A DNA stretch of 64,000 nucleotides from Bosea sp. F3-2 (GCF_008253865.1 NZ_CP042331.1:5545501-5609500), one strand, 5' to 3'. Positions 16,016 to 24,565 are shown, counted from the stretch's first letter. The notes: generated from the letters alone by a model not told the origin. Program-made: numbers and translations.

Positions 16016-17950
16016 ATGAATGGCTCCCATGCGGCACCCGCCCGCCCCGCCGAAGGCTATCGCGAAACCTATGCAAGCTGGCAGGCCGATCCGGACGCCT
16101 ATTGGCTCGAGATCGCCAAGGGAATCGATTGGATCCGGCCGCCGGAGAGGGCCTTCGACGCCTCGGCCGGCATCTATGGCCGCTGGTTTCCGGATGCGAC
16201 CTGCAATACCTGCTTCAACGCGCTCGACCGGCATGTGCGCGATGGGCGCGGCGAGCAGATCGCGCTGATCTACGACAGCCCGGTGACCGGGACGAAGGCC
16301 AAATACACCTACAGCCAGATACTCGACGAGGTCGCGACGCTCGCTGCCGTGCTGCAGGATCTCGGCGTCGCCAAGGGCGACCGCGTCATCATCTACATGC
16401 CGATGGTGCCCGAGGCGGCCTTCGCCATGCTGGCCTGCGCCCGTATCGGTGCGGTGCATTCGGTGGTGTTCGGCGGCTTCGCGGCGAAGGAGCTGGCGAC
16501 GCGCATTGATGATGCCGAGCCCAAGGTGATCCTGACCGCGACCTGCGGCATCGAGCCGACGCGGGTGGTCGAGTACAAGCCACTGCTCGATGGCGCGATC
16601 GAGATGGCCCGGCACAAGCCGCAGACCTGCGTCGTGCTGCAGCGGCCGGAGGCCGACGCCTCGATGCATGCTGTCCGTGACAAGAACTGGCGCACGCTGG
16701 TCGCCGTGGCGAAGGCGGCCGGGCGCAAGGCTGATTGCGTCGAGGTCGCAGCGACCGACCCGCTCTACATCCTCTACACCTCCGGCACGACCGGCAAGCC
16801 TAAGGGCGTGGTGCGCGACAATGGCGGGCACATGGTCGTGCTCAAGGCGACGATGGATCAGCTCTTCGACGTCAAGCCCGGCGAGGTGATGTTCACCGCC
16901 TCTGATGTCGGCTGGGTCGTCGGCCACGGCTACATCGTCTATGCGCCGCTGATCCAGGGTGCGACCAGCGTGCTCTATGAGGGCAAGCCGGTCGGCACCC
17001 CCGATCCTGGCGCTTTCTGGCGGGTCATCGCCGAGCATGGCGTCAAGGTGCTGTTCACGGCGCCAACCGCCTTCCGCGCCATCCGCAAGGAGGATCCCGA
17101 GGGCAGGCATCTCGCAGGCCACGACCTGTCGCGGTTTAAGGCGCTGTTCCTCGCTGGCGAGCGGGCCGACCCCGAGACCCTGAAATGGGCCGAGGACCTG
17201 CTGAAGGTGCCGGTGATCGACCATTGGTGGCAGACGGAGAGCGGCTCGCCGATCGTCGGTGATCCGCTGGGCCTCGGCCTGCTGCCGGTGAAACACGGCT
17301 CGCCGACGGTGCCGCTGCCGGGCTGGGACGTGCAGTGCCTGGATGAGGCCGGCCATCCGGTGAAGCCGGGCACGATGGGCGCGATCGTGTTGAAGCTGCC
17401 GCTGCCGCCCGGCGCCCTGCCGACGCTCTGGAACGACGACGAGCGCTTTCGGCAGTCGTATCTGATGACCTATCCGGGCTACTACAACACCTCGGATGCG
17501 GGCTTCATCGACGAGGACGGCTATGTCTTCATCATGGGGCGCACCGACGACATCATCAATGTCGCCGGCCATCGGCTTTCGACGGGCGGGATGGAGGAAG
17601 TGCTGGCAGCGCATCCGGCCGTGGCGGAATGCGCGGTCGTCGGCATCCGCGACGCACTCAAGGGCGAGCAGCCTTGCGGCTTCGTCGTGCTGAAGGCGGG
17701 TGTCAGCCAGTCACCGGCCGAGGTCGAGAAGGAGCTGGTCGCGCTGGTGCGCGAGCGGATCGGCCCAGTGGCGGCCTTCAAGCTCGCCGTGACGGTGAAC
17801 CGGCTGCCGAAGACGCGCTCCGGCAAGATCCTGCGGGCAACGATGAAGAAGATCGCGGACGGCGAGGATTATGCCGTGCCGGCGACGATCGAGGACGCAG
17901 GGGTGCTCGACGAGATCGGTACGGCGCTGAAGGGCAAGGGGATCGGGTAG
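16016..17950 (+). CDS. prpE: propionate--CoA ligase
   Basis: A 644-residue acetyl/propionyl-CoA synthetase. The P-loop is YILYTSGTTGKPKG near residue 252. The segment DVGWVVGHGYIVYAPL near residue 300, and the form GKPVGTPDPGAFWR, are typical of PrpE rather than Acs. The acetylation/catalytic lysine is in PKTRSGKILR near residue 600. It makes propionyl-CoA from propionate and ATP. The gene stands alone: a MITE-like element lies upstream and a palindromic repeat lies downstream. Acetate use as a side activity is likely. Confidence 0.9.
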   Translation: MNGSHAAPARPAEGYRETYASWQADPDAYWLEIAKGIDWIRPPERAFDASAGIYGRWFPDATCNTCFNALDRHVRDGRGEQIALIYDSPVTGTKAKYTYSQILDEVATLAAVLQDLGVAKGDRVIIYMPMVPEAAFAMLACARIGAVHSVVFGGFAAKELATRIDDAEPKVILTATCGIEPTRVVEYKPLLDGAIEMARHKPQTCVVLQRPEADASMHAVRDKNWRTLVAVAKAAGRKADCVEVAATDPLYILYTSGTTGKPKGVVRDNGGHMVVLKATMDQLFDVKPGEVMFTASDVGWVVGHGYIVYAPLIQGATSVLYEGKPVGTPDPGAFWRVIAEHGVKVLFTAPTAFRAIRKEDPEGRHLAGHDLSRFKALFLAGERADPETLKWAEDLLKVPVIDHWWQTESGSPIVGDPLGLGLLPVKHGSPTVPLPGWDVQCLDEAGHPVKPGTMGAIVLKLPLPPGALPTLWNDDERFRQSYLMTYPGYYNTSDAGFIDEDGYVFIMGRTDDIINVAGHRLSTGGMEEVLAAHPAVAECAVVGIRDALKGEQPCGFVVLKAGVSQSPAEVEKELVALVRERIGPVAAFKLAVTVNRLPKTRSGKILRATMKKIADGEDYAVPATIEDAGVLDEIGTALKGKGIG

Positions 17951-17960
17951 CCAACCCCGC

Positions 17961-18035
17961 GTCATTCTCGGGCGGTGCGGAGCGCTGATCCGAGAATCTT
18001 GTCGAAGAGATGCTCGGGCCAAGCCCGAGCATGAC
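17961..18035. repeat. GTCAT...ATGAC palindromic repeat (CTCGGG core)
   Basis: A 75-bp element in the 100-base gap between prpE and TrcR, beginning GTCATTCTCGGG and ending GCCCGAGCATGAC. It contains two inverted pairs (TTCTCGG/CCGAGAA and GCTCGGGC/GCCCGAGC). Relatives lie at 54554-54655 and 63018-63116. Confidence 0.8.
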
Positions 18036-18050
18036 GGTCGGAAGGAGGCC

Positions 18051-18779
18051 TCAGCCCTCGTCGTCTTCGTCGGCCGGGCGCTTGAGCTGCTTCAGCTTGG
18101 CGAAGACGGAATCGACGTCGATCGCCGCCTCCTCCTCGCGCTTTGGGCGGCTCATATCGGCGAAGGGCTGGCTTTCGCTGCGCGCGGGCGCCGGCGCGGT
18201 GGTCTCTTCGGCTGGCAGCAGGGTCGAGCCGGCTTCGGCCAAGGCGGCCGGGCGATCCTTGGCGGCGCGGCCGACCTCGAAGTCCAGGTCGATCTGCGAG
18301 CACAGGCCAAGGCTGACCGGGTCGATCGGGGTGAGCTGCTGGGCGTTCCAGTGCGTCCGGTCGCGGATCTGGGCGATGGTCGACTTGGTCGTGCCGATCA
18401 GGCGGATGATCTGCGCGTCCTTGAGCTCGGGATGGTTGCGCAGCAGCCAGAGGATCGCGTTCGGACGGTCCTGGCGCTTCGAGACCGGGGTGTAGCGCGG
18501 ACCCTTGGCGCGCTTGACCTCCGGCACCTTCACCTTGCGCTCGGCGAGGCGCAGATGATGGTTCGGGTTCTTGGCGGCGCGCTCAAGCTCCTCGCGGGTG
18601 AGCTGGCCCGAGGTGATCGGGTCGAGGCCCTTGATGCCGGCCGCCACCTCGCCATCGGCGATGCCGCGCACCTCGAGCGGGTGCAGCTTGCAGAACTCGG
18701 CGATCTGCTCGAAGGTCAGCGAGGTGTTCTCGACCAGCCAGACCGCGGTGGCCTTGGGCATCAGCGGGGTTTGTGACAC
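18051..18779 (-). CDS. trcR: cell-cycle transcriptional regulator TrcR (DUF1013)
   Basis: A 242-residue protein of the DUF1013 family, annotated in alphaproteobacteria as the cell-cycle regulator TrcR. The N-terminal half has MPKATAVWLVENTSLTFEQI and KLHPLEVRGIADGEV. A helix-turn-helix-like segment, WLLRNHPELKDAQIIRLIG, followed by TTKSTIAQIRDRTHWN, is near residues 105-140. The C-terminal 80 residues are disordered-looking and acidic. The GTG start at 18779 is chosen because AGGAGA lies eight bases upstream; the ATG six codons further in has no site. RcdA and DUF1192 are nearby. Confidence 0.88.
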   Translation of the reverse strand: MSQTPLMPKATAVWLVENTSLTFEQIAEFCKLHPLEVRGIADGEVAAGIKGLDPITSGQLTREELERAAKNPNHHLRLAERKVKVPEVKRAKGPRYTPVSKRQDRPNAILWLLRNHPELKDAQIIRLIGTTKSTIAQIRDRTHWNAQQLTPIDPVSLGLCSQIDLDFEVGRAAKDRPAALAEAGSTLLPAEETTAPAPARSESQPFADMSRPKREEEAAIDVDSVFAKLKQLKRPADEDDEG

Positions 18780-18956
18780 GGGGCGTCTCCTGGAAGGCCT
18801 TCGCGCCCGATCGGGCTCGTCAAGGCAGGGTCGCGGACAAAAGCTCTCATGCGCCGACCGGCCTCCCCGGCCGGCCATCCAAATCATCGACGATGAGCAG
18901 GATGGCGCGCCTTATAGGCGAGGGCGTGGCCAGTGTCCACGAAAAGCATGGAACTC

Positions 18957-19955
18957 TCACACCGTCAGCACGATCTTGCCGATATGGACGCTCGATTCCA
19001 TCAGGCGGTGGGCATCCGCGGCCTGGGCGAGCGGGAACGTCGCATGGATCTGCGGCCTGCAGCGCCCGGCCTCCAGCAGCGGCCAGACCTTCTCGTGCAG
19101 CTCGGCGGCGATGGCGGCCTTCTCGGCGACGGTGCGGGGACGCAGCGTCGAGCCGGTATGGGTCAGGCGCTTCAGCATCAGGCGGCTGAAATTGGCTGAT
19201 GTCTTCGGGCCGTTGAGGAAGGCGATCTGGACGATGCGGCCCTGATCGGCAGCAGCCTCATAGTTGCGGTCGATATAGTCGCCGCCGACCATGTCGAGGA
19301 TGAGATCGACGCCGCGGCCTGCCGTCGCCGCTTTTGCCGCGGCGACGAAATCCTCCGCGCGGTAGTTGATCGCGTGGTCGGCGCCGAGCTCGCGGCAGGC
19401 ACGGCATTTCTCGTCGGAGCCGGCCGTCGCCAGCACGGTCGCGCCGAAGGCCTTGGCGAGCTGGATCGCGGTGGTGCCGATGCCGGAAGAGCCGCCATGG
19501 ACAAGGAAGCTCTCGCCCGCCTGCAGGCGCCCGCGCTGGAAGACATTGGTCCAGACGGTGAAGTAGGTCTCAGGCACGGCGCCCGCTTCGACGATCGAAA
19601 AGCCTTTCGGCACGGGCAGCGCATTGCTCTCATGAACGACGGCGTATTCGGCGTAGCCGCCGCCGGGGACGAGAGCACAGACCTGCTGGCCGATCGCGAA
19701 GCGCTCCGCCCCTTCGCCGCGCGCGACGACCTTGCCGGCGAATTCGAGGCCTGGGATGTCGGAGGCGCCCGGCGGCGGGGTGTAGCCGCCTTGGCGTTGC
19801 AGGACATCGGGGCGGTTCACGCCGGCCGAGGCAATGGCGACGAGGATCTGGCCGGGGCCGGGCCGCGGTACAGGGCGGGTTTCGGGGCGCAGGACTTCCG
19901 GGCCTCCCGGGCTGGGGATGCCGATCGCCGTCATCGTCTCCGGGATTTGCGCCAT
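18957..19955 (-). CDS. PIG3-family NAD(P)H quinone oxidoreductase
   Basis: A 332-residue zinc-independent medium-chain dehydrogenase/reductase. The N-terminal GroES-like domain contains AGVNRPDVLQRQGGYTPPPG, the PIG3 signature. The Rossmann domain contains LVHGGSSGIGTTAIQLAKA near residue 145. Members reduce quinones or enoyl substrates with NADPH. The ATG at 19955 has GATAGG upstream. It is divergent from the DUF1192 gene, with 94 bases between starts, so the promoters face each other. Confidence 0.9.
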   Translation of the reverse strand: MAQIPETMTAIGIPSPGGPEVLRPETRPVPRPGPGQILVAIASAGVNRPDVLQRQGGYTPPPGASDIPGLEFAGKVVARGEGAERFAIGQQVCALVPGGGYAEYAVVHESNALPVPKGFSIVEAGAVPETYFTVWTNVFQRGRLQAGESFLVHGGSSGIGTTAIQLAKAFGATVLATAGSDEKCRACRELGADHAINYRAEDFVAAAKAATAGRGVDLILDMVGGDYIDRNYEAAADQGRIVQIAFLNGPKTSANFSRLMLKRLTHTGSTLRPRTVAEKAAIAAELHEKVWPLLEAGRCRPQIHATFPLAQAADAHRLMESSVHIGKIVLTV

Positions 19956-20049
19956 GGCCTATCGTCCTTCATCATGATGCGGTGCAGCGTGACTGCGGCC
20001 GCGAGTGGGGTAGCTTGCCGCGCGCAGTTTGAGCAGATGCGAGGCCGCC

Positions 20050-20250
20050 ATGTCGATATTCCCGGAGGATGATCGCCCCAAACCGAAGAGTGTGCACGAG
20101 ATCGGGCAGGACCTGTCGATGCTCTCGCTCGCAGAGATCGATGAGCGCATCGCCGTGCTGAAAGCCGAGATCGAACGCCTGGCCGAGGCTCGGGCACGCA
20201 AGGATGCGTCCCGCTCCGCGGCGGATGCGTTCTTCCGGAAACTCGCCTGA
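20050..20250 (+). CDS. DUF1192 family small coiled-coil protein
   Basis: A 66-residue acidic then helical protein starting MSIFPEDDRPKPKSVHEIGQ, followed by the family core LSMLSLAEIDERIAVLKAEIERL, which should form a coiled coil. DUF1192 is typical of alphaproteobacteria, has no known function, and is often near cell-cycle or division genes. The start at 20050 has GCGAGG five bases upstream; the ATG at 20029 has none. It is followed by a CtrA-type box at 20276. Confidence 0.85.
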   Translation: MSIFPEDDRPKPKSVHEIGQDLSMLSLAEIDERIAVLKAEIERLAEARARKDASRSAADAFFRKLA

Positions 20251-20275
20251 AAAAAGCGTCAAAAAGAAACGCCCG

Positions 20276-20290
20276 TTAAGGGGGCGTTAA
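20276..20290. promoter_or_regulatory. CtrA-type binding site
   Basis: The 15 bases TTAAGGGGGCGTTAA are an exact match to the full CtrA consensus TTAA-N7-TTAA. The site lies 25 bases past the DUF1192 stop codon and 333 bases upstream of rcdA. A near-match, TTAACGACATCTTAG, occurs at 20507-20521, 102 bases before the rcdA start. Confidence 0.65.
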
Positions 20291-20379
20291 TGATTCCAAA
20301 TTATGAATCGCATCATCCAGTTTGTCTGGATGTCGAGTGGCTCCTGCCCACTCTGTTTGACGCCTCCCTGTTGACCTTC

Positions 20380-20412
20380 GAGCCGCCTTTGGCGGCTCTT
20401 TTTTTGTTTTTG
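20380..20412 (+). terminator. strong intrinsic terminator between DUF1192 and rcdA
   Basis: A perfect 8-bp stem (GAGCCGCC at 20380-20387, GGCGGCTC at 20391-20398) with loop TTT and a T-rich tail (TTTTTTTG). It ends a rightward transcript that begins upstream of it. The 90 bases after the CtrA box could therefore encode a short RNA about 100 nt long. No convincing protein frame is seen in the 372-base space between the two genes. Confidence 0.85.
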
Positions 20413-20622
20413 CGCTCCCTCGCGCCTTTTTGTGGAGAGGGCCGCTGCTTGTGCCCGGATGGGCCGCCGGCCGCGTTTCCGCCATAGCGGTGTAGCCCTG
20501 TTAAGGTTAACGACATCTTAGCGGCGTCCGGAAACGCGATCGGCGTTATCCTTGCCACGTCAGCGGCATGATCCGTGGCGCGTTCCAAAGGCGCACGGGC
20601 TTGTGCCGATGGGAGACACCGC

Positions 20623-21153
20623 ATGAACGACGTCCAGCTGCTCGATCCGCCGACGGAGGAGGGCGCGCTTTCCTTTGCGCGCCGTTTCGTCCGTTCGGAG
20701 GCCTTCATGCTGCTGTTTCGCGAAGGCATGGGGCTGGTGGAACAGACCGCCGCCTATCTCGACGGAGAGGGGCGCAAGGAAGCGGCGGCGCTGCCGCGCG
20801 AGATCGCGCTGACCTATGCCACCGAGAGCATGCGCCTGACGACGCGGCTGATGCAGATCGCCTCCTGGCTTCTGGTCCAGCGCGCGGTGGCCGAAGGCGA
20901 ACTCACGGCCGAGCAGGCCAGGAGCGAGCACAACAAGGTCAAGATCAGCGACCCGATGATCGCGCCCGCCGAGCACATCGTCGCACAATTGCCGGAGCGC
21001 CTGCGTGACCTGATGGCGCATTCGCAGCGGCTGCAAGCCCGCGTGCGCCATCTCGAAAACCAGATGTCGGGAACCGAGACCCACCGCGAAGCCGGCAATC
21101 CGGTTCAGGATCAGTTGGCGAGCTTGCAGGCGCGCCTCGGCATGAGGCGCTGA
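20623..21153 (+). CDS. rcdA: regulator of CtrA degradation RcdA (DUF1465)
   Basis: A 176-residue helical protein of the DUF1465/RcdA family. In Caulobacter, RcdA is an adaptor that with CpdR and PopA delivers the master regulator CtrA to the ClpXP protease. Visible family pattern: SFARRFVRSEAFMLLFREGM near residue 17, then ALPREIALTYATESMRLTTR, then SDPMIAPAEHIVAQLPERLR. A polar C-terminal tail follows. The start at 20623 has GGGAGA upstream. The strong terminator at 20380 means rcdA needs its own promoter, near which a partial CtrA box lies. Confidence 0.88.
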   Translation: MNDVQLLDPPTEEGALSFARRFVRSEAFMLLFREGMGLVEQTAAYLDGEGRKEAAALPREIALTYATESMRLTTRLMQIASWLLVQRAVAEGELTAEQARSEHNKVKISDPMIAPAEHIVAQLPERLRDLMAHSQRLQARVRHLENQMSGTETHREAGNPVQDQLASLQARLGMRR

Positions 21154-21181
21154 GGGAACGCCTGTCCGGAGGCCGCTGGAT

Positions 21182-21572
21182 CGTGCGGTGTTTTGGCGGA
21201 ACCACTGCCGTCATTCCGGGGCGCCGCACAGCGGCGAGCCCGGAACCCATGAACTCGACACCGATTCAGCGAGCGCGGGGAACCCTCTCCCGGAGGGAGA
21301 GGGCAGGGTGAGGGGTAGGCCGTCGAACGAGTAGCCGTGAGATGGTCGCTGCTGCGGTAAGGTTGACGCCTTACTGGTCCAGCGCTTCACCTCACCCCTG
21401 CCCCTCTCCTTACAGGAGAGGGGTTCCCAGCGCTGTCCGCGCTTTTCTGGATCAGAGTCGAGTTCATGGGTTCCGGGCTCGAGCGCGGAGTTTATCCTTG
21501 GGCCGACCGAAGGTCGGACCCGAGGGCGCTCGCCCCGGAATGACGGCAGTGGTTCCGTGAAAACACCGCACG
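21182..21572. repeat. triple-nested palindromic repeat
   Basis: Three concentric inverted repeats fill most of the 503-base gap. The outer arms 21182-21223 and 21531-21572 match at 40 of 42 bases (core GGAACCACTGCCGTCATTCC). The middle arms 21237-21258 and 21458-21479 share CCCGGAACCCATGAACTC. The inner arms, about 21278-21320 and 21391-21428, carry AACCCTCTCC and CCTCACCC blocks. The central 70 bases show nothing coding. It lies between convergent rcdA and rpmE. Confidence 0.88.
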
Positions 21573-21585
21573 CGCCCGGTCCCGA

Positions 21586-21620
21586 AAACAAAAAACCCGG
21601 CCGTGAGGCCGGGTTTTCTT
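21586..21620 (-). terminator. bidirectional intrinsic terminator after rpmE
   Basis: A perfect stem AAAACCCGGCC (21592-21602) / GGCCGGGTTTT (21607-21617) with loop GTGA, flanked by A- and T-runs on both sides, so it works on either strand. It lies 40 bases past the rpmE stop codon. Confidence 0.88.
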
Positions 21621-21656
21621 GTCTTGGATCAACGACGGCGCCGCAGCGCCGCAGCA

Positions 21657-21893
21657 TCACTTCTTGCCGATCGCGCCCAGGCCGCCGAAGCGCGAGTTGA
21701 AGCGCGAGACGCGGCCGCCGCGGTCCATCAGCTGCTGGGTGCCGCCGGTCCAGGCCGGATGCGTCTTCGGGTCGATGTCAAGGTTCAGGGTGTCCCCTTC
21801 CTTGCCGTAGGTCGAGCGGGTGAAATATTCGGTGCCATCGGTCATGACGACCTTGATGGTGTGATAGTCAGGGTGGATGCCGGTCTTGGCCAT
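21657..21893 (-). CDS. rpmE: 50S ribosomal protein L31
   Basis: A 78-residue bL31. The start MAKTGIHPDYHTIKVVMTDG and the segment TLNLDIDPKTHPAWTGGTQQ are diagnostic. It has no cysteine zinc ribbon, so it is the zinc-independent (C-minus) form, which is normal as the sole L31 of many alphaproteobacteria. It is monocistronic with a strong terminator downstream. The ABC exporter gene is divergent about 265 bases upstream. Confidence 0.96.
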   Translation of the reverse strand: MAKTGIHPDYHTIKVVMTDGTEYFTRSTYGKEGDTLNLDIDPKTHPAWTGGTQQLMDRGGRVSRFNSRFGGLGAIGKK

Positions 21894-22158
21894 GACGAAA
21901 TCCTCGAAACCTTACAAAACGGGCGTGTCGACAAGCAGGCGAGCCTGCCCGGCCCGTCGAAAGAATTCGGATGAGCCTGTCGTGAAGTCGCGTGCACATA
22001 TCGCAGCCGGGGCTTCAGCGCAAGCTTAACCGGCAAGGAGGAGGCCCCTGCGGCGATGCGTCGTTTGCCAAGCGCGCCGCCATGGGCTTCACCGGCGAGA
22101 TTGATATTGGTTGAAAAAGCGCGCGCGTCGCGTGCGCGAGACGAAGGAGGTTCGGCGC

Positions 22159-23937
22159 GTGGCCGAGGTTGACAAGAACGACAAGAAGGCGCGTCCCGAC
22201 TTCCGCTCTCTCGCGACCTTCTGGCCCTATGCGCGCGCGCAGAAGGCGCGGATCGCCTTCGCGCTCGTCGCGCTGGTGATCGCGTCGCTGGCGACGCTGG
22301 TGCTGCCCATGGCCGTCCGGCGCGTCATCGATGTCGGTTTCGCCGGCGGCGAACGGCAGCTCGCCAATAGCTACTTCATCCTGCTGATCGGCGTGGTCGC
22401 CGTGCTGGCGCTGGCGAGTTCGGCGCGCTTCTATCTCGTCATGACCATCGGCGAGCGCATCGTCTCTTCGTTGCGCGCCGATGTCTTCCGCCACCTGACA
22501 CGGCTGGAGCCGGCCTTCTTCGATTCGAGCAAGGCGGGCGACCTCGTCTCGCGGCTGACCGCCGACACGACCCAGATCAAGTCGACCTTCGCCTCGACCG
22601 CCTCGATCGCCCTGCGCAACGCCATCATGGCGCTGGGCGCGCTCGGGCTGATGGTGGCGACGAGCCCGCGGCTCTCCGCCATCGTCATCGGCGTGATCCC
22701 GCTGATCGTCGTTCCGCTGGTCCTTTCGGGCCGTTCGGTTCGCAAGCGGGCGCGGGCGGCGCAGGACAGGCTGGCCGATGCCTCCGCCTTCGCTGCCGAG
22801 GCTGTCGGCGCGATCCGGACGATGCAGTCCTTCGGGGCCGCCCGCCAGACCTCGGCCCGCTTCGAGACCGCCTCCGACGAGGCCTATGCCGCTTCGCGGG
22901 AGGCCACAGCCTCGCGCGCGCTGCTCTCCGGCGTCGCGATCTTCCTGGTCAGCGCCAGCGTCGTCTGCGTGCTCTGGACGGGGGCGACCGAGGTCTTCGA
23001 CGGACGGATGACCGGCGGCCGGCTTTCGCAGTTCATCCTCTATGCGGTGCTGGCGGCAAGCTCGCTCGGCCAGCTCTCCGAGGTCTATGGCGACATCAGC
23101 GCGGCGGCTGGCGCCTCGAGCCGGCTCGGCGAGATCCTGGCCCTGAAGCCCGCGATCGCCGCGCCGCCGCATCCCAAGCGGATGCCGGGGCCCTCGCTCG
23201 GCGAACTCGCTTTCGAGAACGTCTCGTTCAGCTATCCCAGCCGGGTCGGCCCGGCGCTGTCGAATCTGAGCTTCTCGATTCGTCCGGGTGAGCGCGTGGC
23301 GCTGGTCGGGCCATCCGGCGCGGGCAAGAGCACGGTGCTGCAGCTCGCGCTGCGCTTCTACGATCCACAGGACGGGCGCGTCGTCGTCGACGGTGTCGCT
23401 GGCCCTGAGGCCGATCCGGAGGTCTGGCGCGAGCGCTTCGCACTGGTGCCGCAGGAGCCGACCGTCTTCGGCGTCTCGGTGCGGGACAACATCGCCTATG
23501 GCCGCCCCGACGCCTCGCGGGAGGAGGTCGAGGCCGCGGCGCGACTCGCAGCGGCCGATGAGTTCATCCGGGCGCTGCCGCAGGGCTACGACACGATCGT
23601 CGGCGAGCGTGGCGTCACGCTGTCGGGCGGGCAGCGCCAGCGCCTCGCCATCGCGCGGGCGATCCTCAAGGATGCGCCCATCCTGCTGCTCGACGAGGCG
23701 ACGAGCGCGCTCGACTCGGAAAGCGAACGGGCGGTTCAGGATGCGCTCGACCGGCTGATGCTGGGGCGCACGACACTGGTCGTGGCGCATCGTCTCGCGA
23801 CCATCCTCTCGGCCGACCGCATCCTCGTCATGGAAGATGGCCGCATCGTCGAGGAAGGCACGCATGCCGAGCTCAAGGCGCGCGGCGGGCTTTATGCGCG
23901 CCTGGCCGCGCTGCAGTTCGGGCTGGAAGCGGCTTAG
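22159..23937 (+). CDS. ABC exporter, fused permease and ATPase (MsbA-like)
   Basis: A 592-residue half-transporter: six transmembrane helices in the first 310 residues, then a nucleotide-binding domain. Walker A is GPSGAGKST near residue 383, the signature is LSGGQRQRLAIARA near 488, and Walker B is ILLLDEATSALD near 509. The transmembrane part, with RVIDVGFAGG and LEPAFFDSSKAGDLVSRLTAD, fits the ABCB/MsbA lipid and multidrug exporter class that works as a homodimer. The GTG start at 22159 follows AAGGAGG by eight bases; the upstream TTG at 22111 would add a basic tail. The substrate is unknown. Confidence 0.92.
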   Translation: MAEVDKNDKKARPDFRSLATFWPYARAQKARIAFALVALVIASLATLVLPMAVRRVIDVGFAGGERQLANSYFILLIGVVAVLALASSARFYLVMTIGERIVSSLRADVFRHLTRLEPAFFDSSKAGDLVSRLTADTTQIKSTFASTASIALRNAIMALGALGLMVATSPRLSAIVIGVIPLIVVPLVLSGRSVRKRARAAQDRLADASAFAAEAVGAIRTMQSFGAARQTSARFETASDEAYAASREATASRALLSGVAIFLVSASVVCVLWTGATEVFDGRMTGGRLSQFILYAVLAASSLGQLSEVYGDISAAAGASSRLGEILALKPAIAAPPHPKRMPGPSLGELAFENVSFSYPSRVGPALSNLSFSIRPGERVALVGPSGAGKSTVLQLALRFYDPQDGRVVVDGVAGPEADPEVWRERFALVPQEPTVFGVSVRDNIAYGRPDASREEVEAAARLAAADEFIRALPQGYDTIVGERGVTLSGGQRQRLAIARAILKDAPILLLDEATSALDSESERAVQDALDRLMLGRTTLVVAHRLATILSADRILVMEDGRIVEEGTHAELKARGGLYARLAALQFGLEAA

Positions 23938-23957
23938 GACAGAGCGGGACAAAAGCC

Positions 23958-24105
23958 GTCATTCCGGGGCGGCCCCTTGGGCCGAGCCCGGAACCCATGA
24001 ACACGACGCTCCAGATATAGCCGGACCGGTTCGGAGCACTGCTCTTCCTGCTGAGACAGTGTTCATGGGTTCCGGGCTCAGGCCTTCGGCCTGCCCCGGA
24101 ATGAC
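23958..24105. repeat. GTCAT...ATGAC palindromic repeat (CCGGGG core)
   Basis: A 148-bp nested palindrome in the gap between convergent genes, beginning GTCATTCCGGGGC and ending GCCCCGGAATGAC. Inner arms share GAGCCCGGAACCCATGAACA. The inner part matches the middle arms of the element at 21182-21572. Confidence 0.85.
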
Positions 24106-24149
24106 GGCGCTGCCACAGCAAGGCCAGCTTGGCCAAGTGTCCACGAGAC

Positions 24150-24563
24150 CTAAGGTCCCACCAGCGCGCGCTGTTGTGCCTCGCTGGGCTGGCCGAAGAA
24201 GCGGATATTGCCGGGCTGGATGAGAACGCCGAGCGCCTCGCTGCCGTCGGGCGAGAACAGCGCATAGAACCGGTTATCGCCGCAATCGTGGCGCTTGCAG
24301 GTGTCGACGCGCTCGAAGGTCTGGCCGCCGACGGTGACGATCGTGCTGGGTCCGCCCGGACCACTCAGCTGGTCTGCCTTGAGCCAGGCTTCGCGCGGGC
24401 CGAGCTTGCCGACCATGCGTGTCCAGGCCTCGCGATAGGTCGGCTGCTTCAGCATGTCGTGGAGGTAGCGCCCACCGCCGTTGGGCGCCTGGGCCGAGGC
24501 CGGGGCTGTCAGCATCAGCGCGAGAGCCCCAGCGATTGCGAAAGAGAGGCGCCGGACGGACAT
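24150..24563 (-). CDS. Ivy-family c-type lysozyme inhibitor, periplasmic
   Basis: A 137-residue secreted protein with a clear signal peptide (MSVRRLSFAIAGALALMLTA, cleavage after ASA near residue 24). The hallmark Ivy loop is CKRHDCGDN (cysteines 89 and 94), matching the CKPHDC loop that plugs the active site of c-type lysozymes; family members can also restrain the cell's own lytic transglycosylases. It is the last gene of a three-gene operon, two bases after the MotB-like gene. The proline-to-arginine change in the loop is a variation whose effect is unknown. Confidence 0.87.
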   Translation of the reverse strand: MSVRRLSFAIAGALALMLTAPASAQAPNGGGRYLHDMLKQPTYREAWTRMVGKLGPREAWLKADQLSGPGGPSTIVTVGGQTFERVDTCKRHDCGDNRFYALFSPDGSEALGVLIQPGNIRFFGQPSEAQQRALVGP

Positions 24564-24565
24564 GC

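Noticed and set aside
22015..23952. A 645-codon minus-strand frame opposite the ABC exporter
   Set aside because: The plus strand carries Walker A, signature and Walker B motifs; the opposite reading is low-complexity and unlike any protein.
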